DNA from: a bacterium
Lineage (GTDB): Bacteria; UBP13; UBA5359
DNA length: 12,058 bases
Direction: 5' to 3'
NCBI GenBank assembly: GCA_028685295.1
Contig: JAQUEL010000062.1
Coordinates: 1-12,058 of the forward strand
Shown here piece by piece: positions 1 to 6,579 of the stretch. The notes beneath the pieces are model-generated. The model did no database searches. It had not been told where the DNA came from and saw only the letters and a list, made by a program, of their open reading frames with translations. Positions within the stretch are counted from its first letter, which is position 1; each line of letters opens with the position of its first letter. The position numbers and the translations under genes are program-made.

Positions 1-35
1 TTGTTCTCAGCAAAAATATCAGCTATCTCCGTCAT
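1..35 (-). CDS. 5' end of an unidentified gene (11 codons visible)
   Basis: An ATG at 35-33 on the minus strand opens a frame reading MTEIADIFAEN up to the window edge. It is preceded by a strong Shine-Dalgarno, GGGAGGG at 46-40, four bases from the ATG, and by a promoter at 88-117. This makes a real gene start likely even though almost all of the gene lies outside. The visible N-terminus loosely recalls the start of type III glutamine synthetases (…EIFG..VFN…), but eleven residues cannot establish this and no function is claimed. Confidence 0.6.
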   Translation of the reverse strand, partial: MTEIADIFAEN

Positions 36-87
36 GTTACCCTCCCAAGCAAGCTTTTTTGACTACACCGGGCCACTTACTCCAGAA

Positions 88-117
88 ATTATACCATCAA
101 TCGTCCTGACGTTCTAA
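88..117 (-). promoter_or_regulatory. Extended -10 promoter for the gene leaving the window at 35
   Basis: Read on the minus strand, TATAAT lies at 93-88 and is preceded by TGG, giving the extended -10 motif TGnTATAAT. A weak -35-like TTAGAA (4 of 6) lies at 117-112 with an 18-bp spacer, overlapping the stop codon of the upstream membrane protein gene. The predicted start of transcription is near 81, leaving a leader of about 46 nt before the ATG at 35. The perfect -10 with TGn is the main evidence. Confidence 0.6.
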
Positions 118-836
118 CTCTCATGAACATATCTTTGTGCATTATCATGATAAAGCGCCCATAGAAATACCAGCAGTGCTGCCGGAACCCAGGCTTTCAA
201 CCAAATCATGGCGGCTATAGCCGGCAACATAGAATAGCTCAGAACAATGCTGTGATGATTAAAGCGCCTCTGCACTAGTTCCGCCGCCAGAACTATCATC
301 GTCGCCACAAGGCCGGCCAGCAGTATTCCCTCTCCCAGCAGAAGAAGAAAAGCCCCGATACCGGGCATCTTCTCTGCCGCTCCCCATCGCAGCAGCAATT
401 CCGCCGCCCTGGAGGCTATATCTGCATAATCGGGTTTCCACAAGAGAATTGACCGCTCTATTCCGGTCATTATGCCTCCCAACCAAATTAGCGAAGCTCC
501 GATAAACGAGAATGCTACCGGTACCAGTTCACGCTCTTTCATCCGGGTTAGAAAGAGATAAAGCCCCGACGGTAAGAGCAAAACAGCCATGAAGGCATCA
601 AAACTGGGCAACCAGGATTGAAACTGCGGTAAAGAGAAGGGAAGCAGCCAGAAGAACAGAGTTATTAGCGAATACCAGAGCTTAAACCATACGTAAAGCA
701 GAATATCATACATCGATAGAAGGCCTATACCTATAAGCCCCATGAAAACCGGCAGCATAAAGAATATAAAAAGCAAAAGAGTTGCCAGCAGAATATCTAT
801 ATCCAATCCTGATTTGGACCTGTATTTCAATTTCAT
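114..836 (-). CDS. Polytopic membrane protein of unknown function (240 aa)
   Basis: I do not recognise the family. From the chosen start the protein has a short basic N-terminus (MKLKYRSKSG) followed by about six or seven hydrophobic segments, roughly at residues 14-40, 45-70, 78-97, 104-125, 158-185, 200-213 and 216-230, so it should be an integral cytoplasmic-membrane protein. Polar stretches around 98-103 and 133-157 are the main loops. The frame is open to an ATG at 875, but that one lacks a ribosome binding site, whereas the ATG at 836 follows AAAGGA at an 8-base distance and suits a membrane protein start better. The gene lies 222 bp downstream of the small anchored-protein gene on the same strand. 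The gap holds hairpins and a possible promoter, so it may be its own unit. No catalytic motif or transporter signature is visible. Confidence 0.75.
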   Translation of the reverse strand: MKLKYRSKSGLDIDILLATLLLFIFFMLPVFMGLIGIGLLSMYDILLYVWFKLWYSLITLFFWLLPFSLPQFQSWLPSFDAFMAVLLLPSGLYLFLTRMKERELVPVAFSFIGASLIWLGGIMTGIERSILLWKPDYADIASRAAELLLRWGAAEKMPGIGAFLLLLGEGILLAGLVATMIVLAAELVQRRFNHHSIVLSYSMLPAIAAMIWLKAWVPAALLVFLWALYHDNAQRYVHES

Positions 837-944
837 TTTGTTTATCCTTTTGACCAGAGAAAGCCGCCAGGCCATTTTCGAGCAGCTGAAAGGCGCACAC
901 AGGGTAATACGGTTATCCGCGCTCTTCTAGAGCGGGCATCGGCA

Positions 945-973
945 ATTTTAGTGCCGGAAACGCGTATAAACAA
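945..973 (-). promoter_or_regulatory. Possible promoter for the polytopic membrane protein gene
   Basis: On the minus strand TTGTTT (973-968) and TAAAAT (950-945) are separated by 17 bp. The -10 matches 5 of 6 consensus bases but the -35 only 3 of 6. Transcription would start near 938 and give a leader of about 100 nt carrying a CGCTCT/AGAGCG inverted repeat at 920-934. It is the only reasonable promoter-like pair I found in the 837-1058 gap, and it is weak. Confidence 0.35.
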
Positions 974-983
974 TCCAAATACC

Positions 984-1010
984 GATGTCGGCGCTGGTGT
1001 CGCCGACATC
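984..1010 (-). terminator. Perfect 10-bp inverted repeat, probable terminator of the upstream gene pair
   Basis: GATGTCGGCG at 984-993 and its exact complement CGCCGACATC at 1001-1010 flank a 7-base loop. It lies 48 bp after the stop codon of the small anchored-protein gene on the minus strand. The RNA tail after the stem is T-rich but broken (GGTATTTGGATTGTTT), so it is not a classical intrinsic terminator with a clean U-tract. A protein-binding palindrome or a leader structure for the following gene remains possible. Confidence 0.5.
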
Positions 1011-1058
1011 TACATTAACTCTTATGTCCGGTCTTCTGTTCGATACTTTAAAATCCTA

Positions 1059-1433
1059 TCAATTCTCATATTCCTGTTGAGAAGTGCCATCTTGTCCGTG
1101 ACGCTCTATAACGCTCTTTTCCACAACTTCAGGATGCTTGGCAGCATATTCGTTCCAGGCTTTGGACTTTTTCAATATGGTATTAAGCTGCTCCATGGTC
1201 ACTCCGTTGGCGCCGGCAATATCTCGCTTGGCAGCGGATACCGTCGCATCAGGATCGGCCGTCGGCAAGCCCTGTTGCGCTTCAGTCAGTTCCTGTAACT
1301 TTTTGTTGTAGTGCTCTACAATTTTCTGCTCTACACTGGAAGGCTTTGCAGGTGGATGAAAGAAACCCCAGTTAACTAAGCCTACCAGCAGGATGCTTAT
1401 AAATGCAATCCCCATTATACGAAACGTTGCCAT
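1059..1433 (-). CDS. Small membrane-anchored protein of unknown function (124 aa)
   Basis: This short protein begins with one hydrophobic segment (about residues 5-24) and no clear signal peptidase site, so it is probably held in the membrane by its N-terminus. A proline-containing linker (HPPAKP, 26-31) leads into a charged, probably helical outer domain of about 90 residues with no cysteine and no motif I recognise. The start is well supported: AGGAGGT precedes the ATG by 4 bases. That ribosome binding site runs directly on from the stop codon of the secreted-protein gene upstream, only 9 bp away. The two are thus almost certainly co-transcribed and translationally coupled, which suggests they act together at the cell surface. 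Function unknown. Confidence 0.75.
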   Translation of the reverse strand: MATFRIMGIAFISILLVGLVNWGFFHPPAKPSSVEQKIVEHYNKKLQELTEAQQGLPTADPDATVSAAKRDIAGANGVTMEQLNTILKKSKAWNEYAAKHPEVVEKSVIERHGQDGTSQQEYEN

Positions 1434-1442
1434 GGTTACCTC

Positions 1443-2609
1443 CTACATCATTGGAAACGAGATCTTTATCTCCGTTACTTTTTCCAGAGCGCTCGCAGCC
1501 CAATCGGGCAAGGGTCTGTTTACATTCGGGTGAAAGCAAAAGAGCGGCATCGGCTGCCAGCCCTCTCGATCTGAAAGCTTTACCATTACCAGAAAACGAC
1601 TGAGCATACGTTCTTTCCAGTTCTCTGCATAGAGATCTTTCGATGAATAGCCGGGATATATATAAGATGAGAAGAGAGGCGCCCTGCCCTCAAGAGGATT
1701 ATCATCCAAAGGCGCCACTATCATCCACTGAGTCTTTGACCAGGCTCCGCGCATTTCCGCACTATTCGAATGTTCCAACGGAACTATCTGAAATCCGCCC
1801 AGATCTCCCATAGCTGAAGTGGATACACAGATAACACCGCAGTGGTTGGCCCTGATCCGCCCACCGCCGGTAAAAGCGCTGCCCTGAAAGCGTCCGACAC
1901 CGTGCACCGGCCTGACTACCGTGGCAACGGCCCGGCTGCTGCCGTCGGCAAAGATCATCGTAACGCTACCGCCCTCACGGTTTTCAAAAAGCATCTCTCT
2001 CGGCCATAGCTCGGGCAGCTCGGTAACAATCATCAACCTATCACCCCTGGCAGGCACATAACCGGCTGCCGGCAGTAGCCGGCCTTCATCGCCGGTTGCT
2101 CCGGACAGATAAAATACCTTGCTGCCGACAACCGGTGCAAAGCCATCTCCAAAAAGACTTCCGCCGGATGGAATATCGGTATATATTGAGGATTGCGGAT
2201 GGAGATAGGAGCTGTACCCCGTAGGCGGAGCAAACATATCCCTGGGCAGCAAACTAAAGATCCTGCCTCTTCCCTGAGAGCTTAATCCAACCTTGATATG
2301 AATAGCGTTGACCGCTGTGGCGGCCACATGCCCATCGACAGCCCAGGCACTGGCAGTATAGCCGTTATCGTTGATCTGCTCAACCGGCTGCAAAACAGTA
2401 CCCAATCTGATCCAGGAAGCACCACCGTCTCGGCTGCCCTCTATGGCACCGCCCGCTTCATTTATCAACCTGACGCGATGCAACTCCATCAACTCAGCCC
2501 CTTTTGCAGCGTTGCCGGCATCGGCAGCCGCTACATGAACAAAAAACAAAGCTATGGCCAGAATTACGCCCAGCACCTGCACACAACGCCATTGGTGCTT
2601 TCCCATCAT
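1443..2609 (-). CDS. Secreted protein with one Asp-box motif, unknown function (388 aa)
   Basis: From the ATG at 2609 the protein starts with a typical signal peptide: basic MMGKHQWR, a hydrophobic core at about 10-26 and an AAA-type cleavage region near 27-31. Residues 59-66 read SRDGGASW, which fits the Asp-box pattern S-x-D-x-G-x-S-W of BNR and sialidase-like beta-propellers. Only one copy is visible, so a full propeller is not supported. The rest is rich in Gly, Ser and aromatic residues, with a notable stretch around 235-270 (GVGRFQGS, RIRANHCGVICVSTS). I do not recognise the family. The same frame is open to an ATG at 2672 that has a fair AGGTG six bases upstream, and a start there would put 21 residues before the signal peptide. 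I prefer 2609 because of the signal peptide, with AAAGG nine bases upstream. A promoter lies at 2712-2740, and the 124-aa gene follows after 9 bp. Confidence 0.75.
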   Translation of the reverse strand: MMGKHQWRCVQVLGVILAIALFFVHVAAADAGNAAKGAELMELHRVRLINEAGGAIEGSRDGGASWIRLGTVLQPVEQINDNGYTASAWAVDGHVAATAVNAIHIKVGLSSQGRGRIFSLLPRDMFAPPTGYSSYLHPQSSIYTDIPSGGSLFGDGFAPVVGSKVFYLSGATGDEGRLLPAAGYVPARGDRLMIVTELPELWPREMLFENREGGSVTMIFADGSSRAVATVVRPVHGVGRFQGSAFTGGGRIRANHCGVICVSTSAMGDLGGFQIVPLEHSNSAEMRGAWSKTQWMIVAPLDDNPLEGRAPLFSSYIYPGYSSKDLYAENWKERMLSRFLVMVKLSDREGWQPMPLFCFHPNVNRPLPDWAASALEKVTEIKISFPMM

Positions 2610-2711
2610 GCCTTCGTACCTTTGTGCTTTTGCAAGCTTCACCAGCCAGACTGCCAGACAAAAACATCTCATGGTTTACACCTAAAAAGAGAAAACTCCA
2701 CTTTCTCCCCA

Positions 2712-2740
2712 AGTATACAATAAATGAAAAGGCTTGTAAA
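2712..2740 (-). promoter_or_regulatory. Sigma-A-like promoter of the Asp-box protein gene pair
   Basis: On the minus strand TTTACA (2740-2735, 5 of 6) and TATACT (2717-2712, 5 of 6) are spaced by exactly 17 bp. The expected transcription start is near 2705, giving a leader of about 33 nt to the ATG at 2672 or about 96 nt to the preferred ATG at 2609. Confidence 0.65.
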
Positions 2741-2747
2741 AACAGCC
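2727..2747 (-). terminator. Weak intrinsic terminator after the GDT1 gene, overlapping the next promoter
   Basis: In the minus-strand RNA GGCTGT (2747-2742) pairs with ACAAGCC (2737-2731) with one bulged A and a UUUU loop, followed by UUUU at 2730-2727 and further U-rich sequence. It lies 22 bp after the stop of the transporter gene. The stem is short, so termination is probably partial. The 3' arm shares bases with the -35 box at 2735-2740. Confidence 0.4.
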
Positions 2748-2769
2748 GTTATGAAGTAAAAGCACCCTT

Positions 2770-3444
2770 TCAGTTACCGGTTACCCTCTCTCGGCTTCTC
2801 TCTTTATGTGATAGGTACAGAAATACCAAAAGGCAACCGACCAGCAACACCGCACCTGTAATCCAGGCAGCAGGGCCCAGCTTCCGTGCTCCTGAAACCA
2901 TACTGGACAACCCGAATCCAAAGAAGATGACGGCAGCACCAATTGCCACGGCTCGCTCCGGCAATCTCGCTCCCATCACCTGCCCTACCAGTATAGCCAA
3001 ACCATCTGACAGGACCATGCCCAGAGTGGAACCGAGCCAAACAGGTATAAAGGGATGAATTGTAGCTAAAGTGACGGTGCTGAGCATAGTCTTATCACCC
3101 AGTTCTGCCAGAAAAAAGGTGAGCGTTACCAACCGGAAAGGCGATAGGGATCTCTTATGCCTGCCCTTCTCCTCTTCATCCAGAATATCACCTTTCAAGG
3201 TCCAGAACCCAAAAAAAATAAAGGCTGCCCCGGCTAGAAAGCTTATCCAATCAGCGGGCAAAAGCTTGCCCATGGCGCCCCCTATCAGGGCTGAAAAAAC
3301 ATGCACCAGCAAGGTGGCGACAAAGATACCGGCCAGCACTGTCCGGGCATTGAAACGAGCCGCCAATGTCATGGCTACCAGTTGCGTCTTATCACCCAGT
3401 TCCGCCAGAAAGATCATACCTGACGACAACCAAAATGCTTCCAT
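2770..3444 (-). CDS. GDT1/TMEM165 (UPF0016) family membrane transporter (224 aa)
   Basis: The protein carries the two diagnostic E-x-G-D-K-T motifs of this family, ELGDKT at residues 15-20 and 114-119. Each opens one half of an inverted-repeat membrane protein with about three helices per half and a charged cytoplasmic loop between them (about 84-103, LKGDILDEEEKGRHKRS). A last helix near 194-211 is followed by a basic tail. Characterised relatives are Mn2+ or Ca2+ exporters or exchangers of the cytoplasmic membrane or Golgi, and the acidic motifs form the cation site. Bacterial members are linked mainly to manganese efflux, and I infer the same here. The frame extends to an ATG at 3477, but GGAGGT sits directly before the ATG at 3444, which is the better start and the family-typical N-terminus. 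It follows the aldolase gene after 34 bp and is probably the last gene of the panD-nad operon. Confidence 0.9.
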   Translation of the reverse strand: MEAFWLSSGMIFLAELGDKTQLVAMTLAARFNARTVLAGIFVATLLVHVFSALIGGAMGKLLPADWISFLAGAAFIFFGFWTLKGDILDEEEKGRHKRSLSPFRLVTLTFFLAELGDKTMLSTVTLATIHPFIPVWLGSTLGMVLSDGLAILVGQVMGARLPERAVAIGAAVIFFGFGLSSMVSGARKLGPAAWITGAVLLVGCLLVFLYLSHKERSRERVTGN

Positions 3445-3478
3445 AACTACCTCCAGCATAGTTGAGAACAAGACCATA

Positions 3479-4123
3479 TTATCTGTCGGTTACGGACCTG
3501 CCTACCAGAGCGTCGATGGCTGCCAGTTCAGCCGGGGATAGCTCTTCAACATCACCAAGAAACTTCGTCAAAATGGTCAAATGTGCAGCCGCCTCCAGGA
3601 TCTCTATACGATCGAATGCCTCCAGCAGATTGCGACCAACAGTCAGAACACCGTGATTGGCCATGAGAATACAATCCCCCTGCAGCACAGCATCAGCCAC
3701 AATTTCGGCCAATTCCGTTGTTCCCATAAGGGCATACGGAGCATAGACCGGCTGGCCCAATACGGCCCGAGATTCGGCTACAAGATGACAGTTCAGTTGC
3801 TGCGGGCAAAGCGTGAAAGCCGTTGCCGTTACCGGGTGGGCATGCACTACCGCCTTGATATCCGAACGCCTGCGATAGATAGCCAGATGCATACCGGCCT
3901 CTATACTGGGCTTGAGATGAGGAGTAAGATTCTCGCCGGATAATGCCATTACGCCTATCTGTTCGGCACTGATGCGCCCTTTATCCAGAGCTGAAGGGGT
4001 TATCAATATTTTATCATCGCCGATACGCAGAGAGATATTGCCGCCTGATGTGGTAGTGAGGCGCTGCTCGTATAAACGCTTTATAAAATAAGCAACCTCA
4101 TTTTTTTCATCCCTCAAATTCAT
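3479..4123 (-). CDS. Class II aldolase/adducin family protein, L-fuculose-phosphate aldolase-like
   Basis: The 214-residue length matches the FucA-type zinc aldolases. Visible signatures are the phosphate-binding SGGNIS (26-31), ITPSALDKG (41-49), the catalytic-type glutamate in PSIEAGMH (E75), the zinc ligands of HAHP (H94, H96) and a third zinc histidine in ANHGV (H157). All key residues are present, so an active metal enzyme is expected in the cytoplasm. Family members cleave fuculose-1-phosphate or 5-deoxyribulose-1-phosphate to DHAP plus an aldehyde, epimerise ribulose-5-phosphate, or dehydrate methylthioribulose-1-phosphate. The exact substrate cannot be read from the sequence. It lies 52 bp after nadC and 34 bp before the GDT1 gene, so it is probably part of the same operon. 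AAGGAAG lies 10 bases before the ATG, a little far, and can be buried in a hairpin (4134-4156). DHAP is also the substrate of NadA, which may explain the placement. Confidence 0.85.
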   Translation of the reverse strand: MNLRDEKNEVAYFIKRLYEQRLTTTSGGNISLRIGDDKILITPSALDKGRISAEQIGVMALSGENLTPHLKPSIEAGMHLAIYRRRSDIKAVVHAHPVTATAFTLCPQQLNCHLVAESRAVLGQPVYAPYALMGTTELAEIVADAVLQGDCILMANHGVLTVGRNLLEAFDRIEILEAAAHLTILTKFLGDVEELSPAELAAIDALVGRSVTDR

Positions 4124-4133
4124 TATCCATACA

Positions 4134-4156
4134 CTTCCTTCTGATCAGGCAGGAAG
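4134..4156 (-). promoter_or_regulatory. Hairpin that would mask the aldolase ribosome binding site
   Basis: CTTCCT (RNA sense, 4156-4151) is perfectly complementary to AGGAAG (4139-4134), with an 11-base loop containing TGATCA. The 3' arm is the Shine-Dalgarno of the aldolase gene that starts at 4123. The 6-bp stem could lower its translation relative to the nad genes. It has no U-tract and is not a terminator. Chance is possible at this length. Confidence 0.35.
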
Positions 4157-4175
4157 AGGCGCTAAGGCATCCAAA

Positions 4176-4994
4176 TCACACTATCTCCAGACTTATATCC
4201 AGCGCTTTAACGGAATGTGTCAGAGCACCTACGGAGACAAAATCGGCACCCAGCGCTGCCAGTTCAGGTATACGCTCCAGCGTAACACCGCCGGATATCT
4301 CAACCTGGACCCTGCCGTCAATGATTTCTATAGCCCGACGCATATCGCCGGTGGAAAGATTATCCAGCATAATGATATCTGCTTCGGCTGCCAGGGCTTC
4401 CTCTACCTGAGCCAAACTCTGTGTCTCGACCTCGATCTTTAATAGATGTTGCGCTCCGGCCCTGGCTGCGGTCACAGCTGCTTCAATGCCTCCCGCCGCC
4501 CGTATGTGATTATCCTTGATCAGCACCCCATCGAATAGACCGAAGCGATGATTGCAGCCGCCACCCGTTCTGACAGCTTCCTTCTCCAGGGAGCGCAACA
4601 GCGGTGTGGTCTTACGAGTATCCAGAATACCTATTCTACCACCGGAGGCCCTGACATAGGCTCTGGTAAGAGTAGCTATACCGGAGAGATGCTGCAAAAA
4701 ATTAAGCGCCGTTCTTTCGGCGGTAAGTATGGCAGCGGCCGGCCCCTGTAATCTGGCTATGACGGAGCCGTATACAAGATCAGAACCCTCTACCAGCAAA
4801 GGAATATAATCCAGAGAGGGATCCACCTGCTGAAAGACTTCGCCGGCTACATCGATACCAGCTAAAACTCCTTCAGCCTTGGCTATTATCCCGGCCTCGG
4901 CTTCCGTTCCGGCAGGCACCGTAAGACGGGTTGTAATATCTCCAAAGGCTATATCCTCTTCCAATGTCAGAGCCACTAGATCCTCAATTCGCAT
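4176..4994 (-). CDS. nadC: Nicotinate-nucleotide pyrophosphorylase (carboxylating), quinolinate phosphoribosyltransferase
   Basis: NadC converts quinolinate and PRPP to nicotinate mononucleotide, CO2 and pyrophosphate, the last step of the de novo branch before the common NAD pathway. At 272 residues it has the normal length. Conserved stretches are clear: ERTALNFLQHLSGIAT (93-108), DTRKTTP (125-131), RTGGGCNHR (142-150), LIKDNHI (158-164), KIEVET (186-191), IMLDN (208-212) and EISGGV (232-237). These supply the basic pocket for the two carboxylates of quinolinate and the acidic residues for PRPP-Mg. The start overlaps the end of nadB by 11 bp, and GGAGG lies 9 bases before the ATG inside nadB, a typical coupled arrangement. 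No key residue is missing. Confidence 0.97.
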   Translation of the reverse strand: MRIEDLVALTLEEDIAFGDITTRLTVPAGTEAEAGIIAKAEGVLAGIDVAGEVFQQVDPSLDYIPLLVEGSDLVYGSVIARLQGPAAAILTAERTALNFLQHLSGIATLTRAYVRASGGRIGILDTRKTTPLLRSLEKEAVRTGGGCNHRFGLFDGVLIKDNHIRAAGGIEAAVTAARAGAQHLLKIEVETQSLAQVEEALAAEADIIMLDNLSTGDMRRAIEIIDGRVQVEISGGVTLERIPELAALGADFVSVGALTHSVKALDISLEIV

Positions 4995-6573
4995 CTATCT
5001 CTGCCTCCTCATCCGGCGACAGCACGATGTGCTTCTGCCATTCTTTGCTCTTATATGGATAATCAAGGCGAAAATGAGCTCCGCGGCTCTCGGTCCGCTT
5101 TAGAGATGCCTTAACGATAAGACGTGCCAGAAGAGCCATATTCACCAATTCCAGCGCCCCTCGCTCAGGCTCTGTCGAAGAGGCCAACGGTATATCGTTC
5201 AATCTATGTTCCGCATTTGTCAGCCCCTGGCGGCAGCGTATAATACCGGCCGCCTCCCACATCAGGCGCTTCAGATCCATAACAGAGAAGCACCGTCTAC
5301 CGCCACTCGTTTCAACCTTGTTTGATAGATGAGGCAGAAGAGGCACCCCGACGCTCTCTTCCAATACAGCCATAGCGCAACGATGACCGAAAACCAATCC
5401 CTCCAACAACGAATTGCTGGCCAATCTATTGGCACCGTGCACCATGGTGCAGGCTGCCTCGCCGCAAGCATACAGGCCGGGCAGGCTGCTCCTGCCGCAG
5501 GTATCGGTCAATATGCCGCCCATATAATAATGCGCCGCAGGAGCAACGGGTATGAAATCCTTAGTCAGATCAAGCCCAAATTGCTTGCATGTCAGGCATA
5601 TAGTGGGGAAACGGTCTGTCACCCTGGTGCCGATAGGCCGAAGATCAAGATAAACATAATCCGCCCCAGTCTTATCCATCTCGTTGACGATGGCCCGTGC
5701 CACTACATCGCGTGGAGCCAGTTCCGCCATTTGATGGTACATGGGCATAAATCTCTCACCTCGCACATTACGAAGGATGCCGCCTTCACCTCGCACGGCT
5801 TCGGAAATCAGGAACATCGGCGCGCGCGGCAGATAGAGTGCGGTAGGATGGAACTGAAAGAATTCCAGATCGGCCAACCGAGCCCCGGCACGAAAAGCCA
5901 TTGCCGCTCCATCCCCCGTGGATACATCAGGATTGGTAGTGCGGCAATAGATTTGGCCTGCTCCACCGCTAGCCATAATTATGGCTCCAGCCGTGTAAAC
6001 GCTCATTTCTCCGGAAGAGGTATCCAGAGCTATCAGACCATGACACCGTCCGTTATCCGTCAACAGGTCCACGGCCATGATCCTCGGTAAAATGGTTATA
6101 TTGTCAAAGCGTTTGATATTGCAGAGTAAAGTACGCTCAATCTCTGCGCCGGTGGCATCCCCTTTGGCATGCAGTATCCGGTTACGGCTGTGTGCCGCCT
6201 CTCGTGTCAGCGAATACCCGCTCGTGCGATCAAAGACGGCTCCCATATCTATAAGCTGATAGAGATAGCCCGGACCTTCATCTACTAAGATGCGGACCGC
6301 CTCTTCACTGCACAGACCTGCACCGGCCTTTATGGTATCACGATAATGAAGATCGTGGCTGTCATCCGGACCGATAGCTGCAGCTATGCCTCCCTGGGCA
6401 TACTGCGTATTGCTCTCCGACAATTCTTCTTTACTAAGAAGAGCCACCCGCCCATGGTCAGCTAGAAGAGTGGCCGTTATCAAACCGGCTACCCCGCTGC
6501 CCACCACCAAATAATCATATTCATGGCATGGCATATAAGAGGTATCGAAGCTGACGATATAGCGAGGATACAT
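4984..6573 (-). CDS. nadB: L-aspartate oxidase
   Basis: NadB oxidises L-aspartate to iminoaspartate using FAD. In anaerobes the electrons normally go to fumarate rather than oxygen. The 529-residue protein shows the dinucleotide-binding motif VVGSGVAG near 23-30, the flavin-binding stretch SNTQYAQGGIAAA near 54-66, a catalytic-type glutamate in TREAAHS (about 124), FHPTALY near 240, SEAVRGEGG near 256-264, the active-site arginine in LAPRDVV (about 287), the histidine of AHYYMGG near 347, and NRLASNSLLEG near 381-391. The C-terminal helical domain carries ESRGAH near 495. The start at 6573 has GAGGG only three bases away and lies 6 bp after nadA. An internal ATG 13 codons on lacks a ribosome binding site. 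The tail overlaps nadC by 11 bp. A homologous fumarate reductase flavoprotein is excluded by the operon and motifs. Confidence 0.97.
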   Translation of the reverse strand: MYPRYIVSFDTSYMPCHEYDYLVVGSGVAGLITATLLADHGRVALLSKEELSESNTQYAQGGIAAAIGPDDSHDLHYRDTIKAGAGLCSEEAVRILVDEGPGYLYQLIDMGAVFDRTSGYSLTREAAHSRNRILHAKGDATGAEIERTLLCNIKRFDNITILPRIMAVDLLTDNGRCHGLIALDTSSGEMSVYTAGAIIMASGGAGQIYCRTTNPDVSTGDGAAMAFRAGARLADLEFFQFHPTALYLPRAPMFLISEAVRGEGGILRNVRGERFMPMYHQMAELAPRDVVARAIVNEMDKTGADYVYLDLRPIGTRVTDRFPTICLTCKQFGLDLTKDFIPVAPAAHYYMGGILTDTCGRSSLPGLYACGEAACTMVHGANRLASNSLLEGLVFGHRCAMAVLEESVGVPLLPHLSNKVETSGGRRCFSVMDLKRLMWEAAGIIRCRQGLTNAEHRLNDIPLASSTEPERGALELVNMALLARLIVKASLKRTESRGAHFRLDYPYKSKEWQKHIVLSPDEEAEIDAN

Positions 6574-6579
6574 TAGCCC

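Noticed and set aside
951-1298. A 115-codon plus-strand open frame over the hairpin-rich gap.
   Set aside because: It starts inside the 837-1058 gap and then runs antisense to the 124-aa gene, which has a strong ribosome binding site. The plus-strand frame has none.
2504-3058. A 184-codon plus-strand open frame crossing the Asp-box gene start, the promoter region and the GDT1 gene.
   Set aside because: It runs antisense through two real genes and their control region, with a basic, Pro/Thr/Lys-rich composition typical of spurious frames.
5329-6090. A 253-codon open frame on the plus strand, opposite nadB.
   Set aside because: It lies wholly inside the well-conserved nadB coding region, has no ribosome binding site, and its product shows no domain. 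It is a shadow of the real gene.
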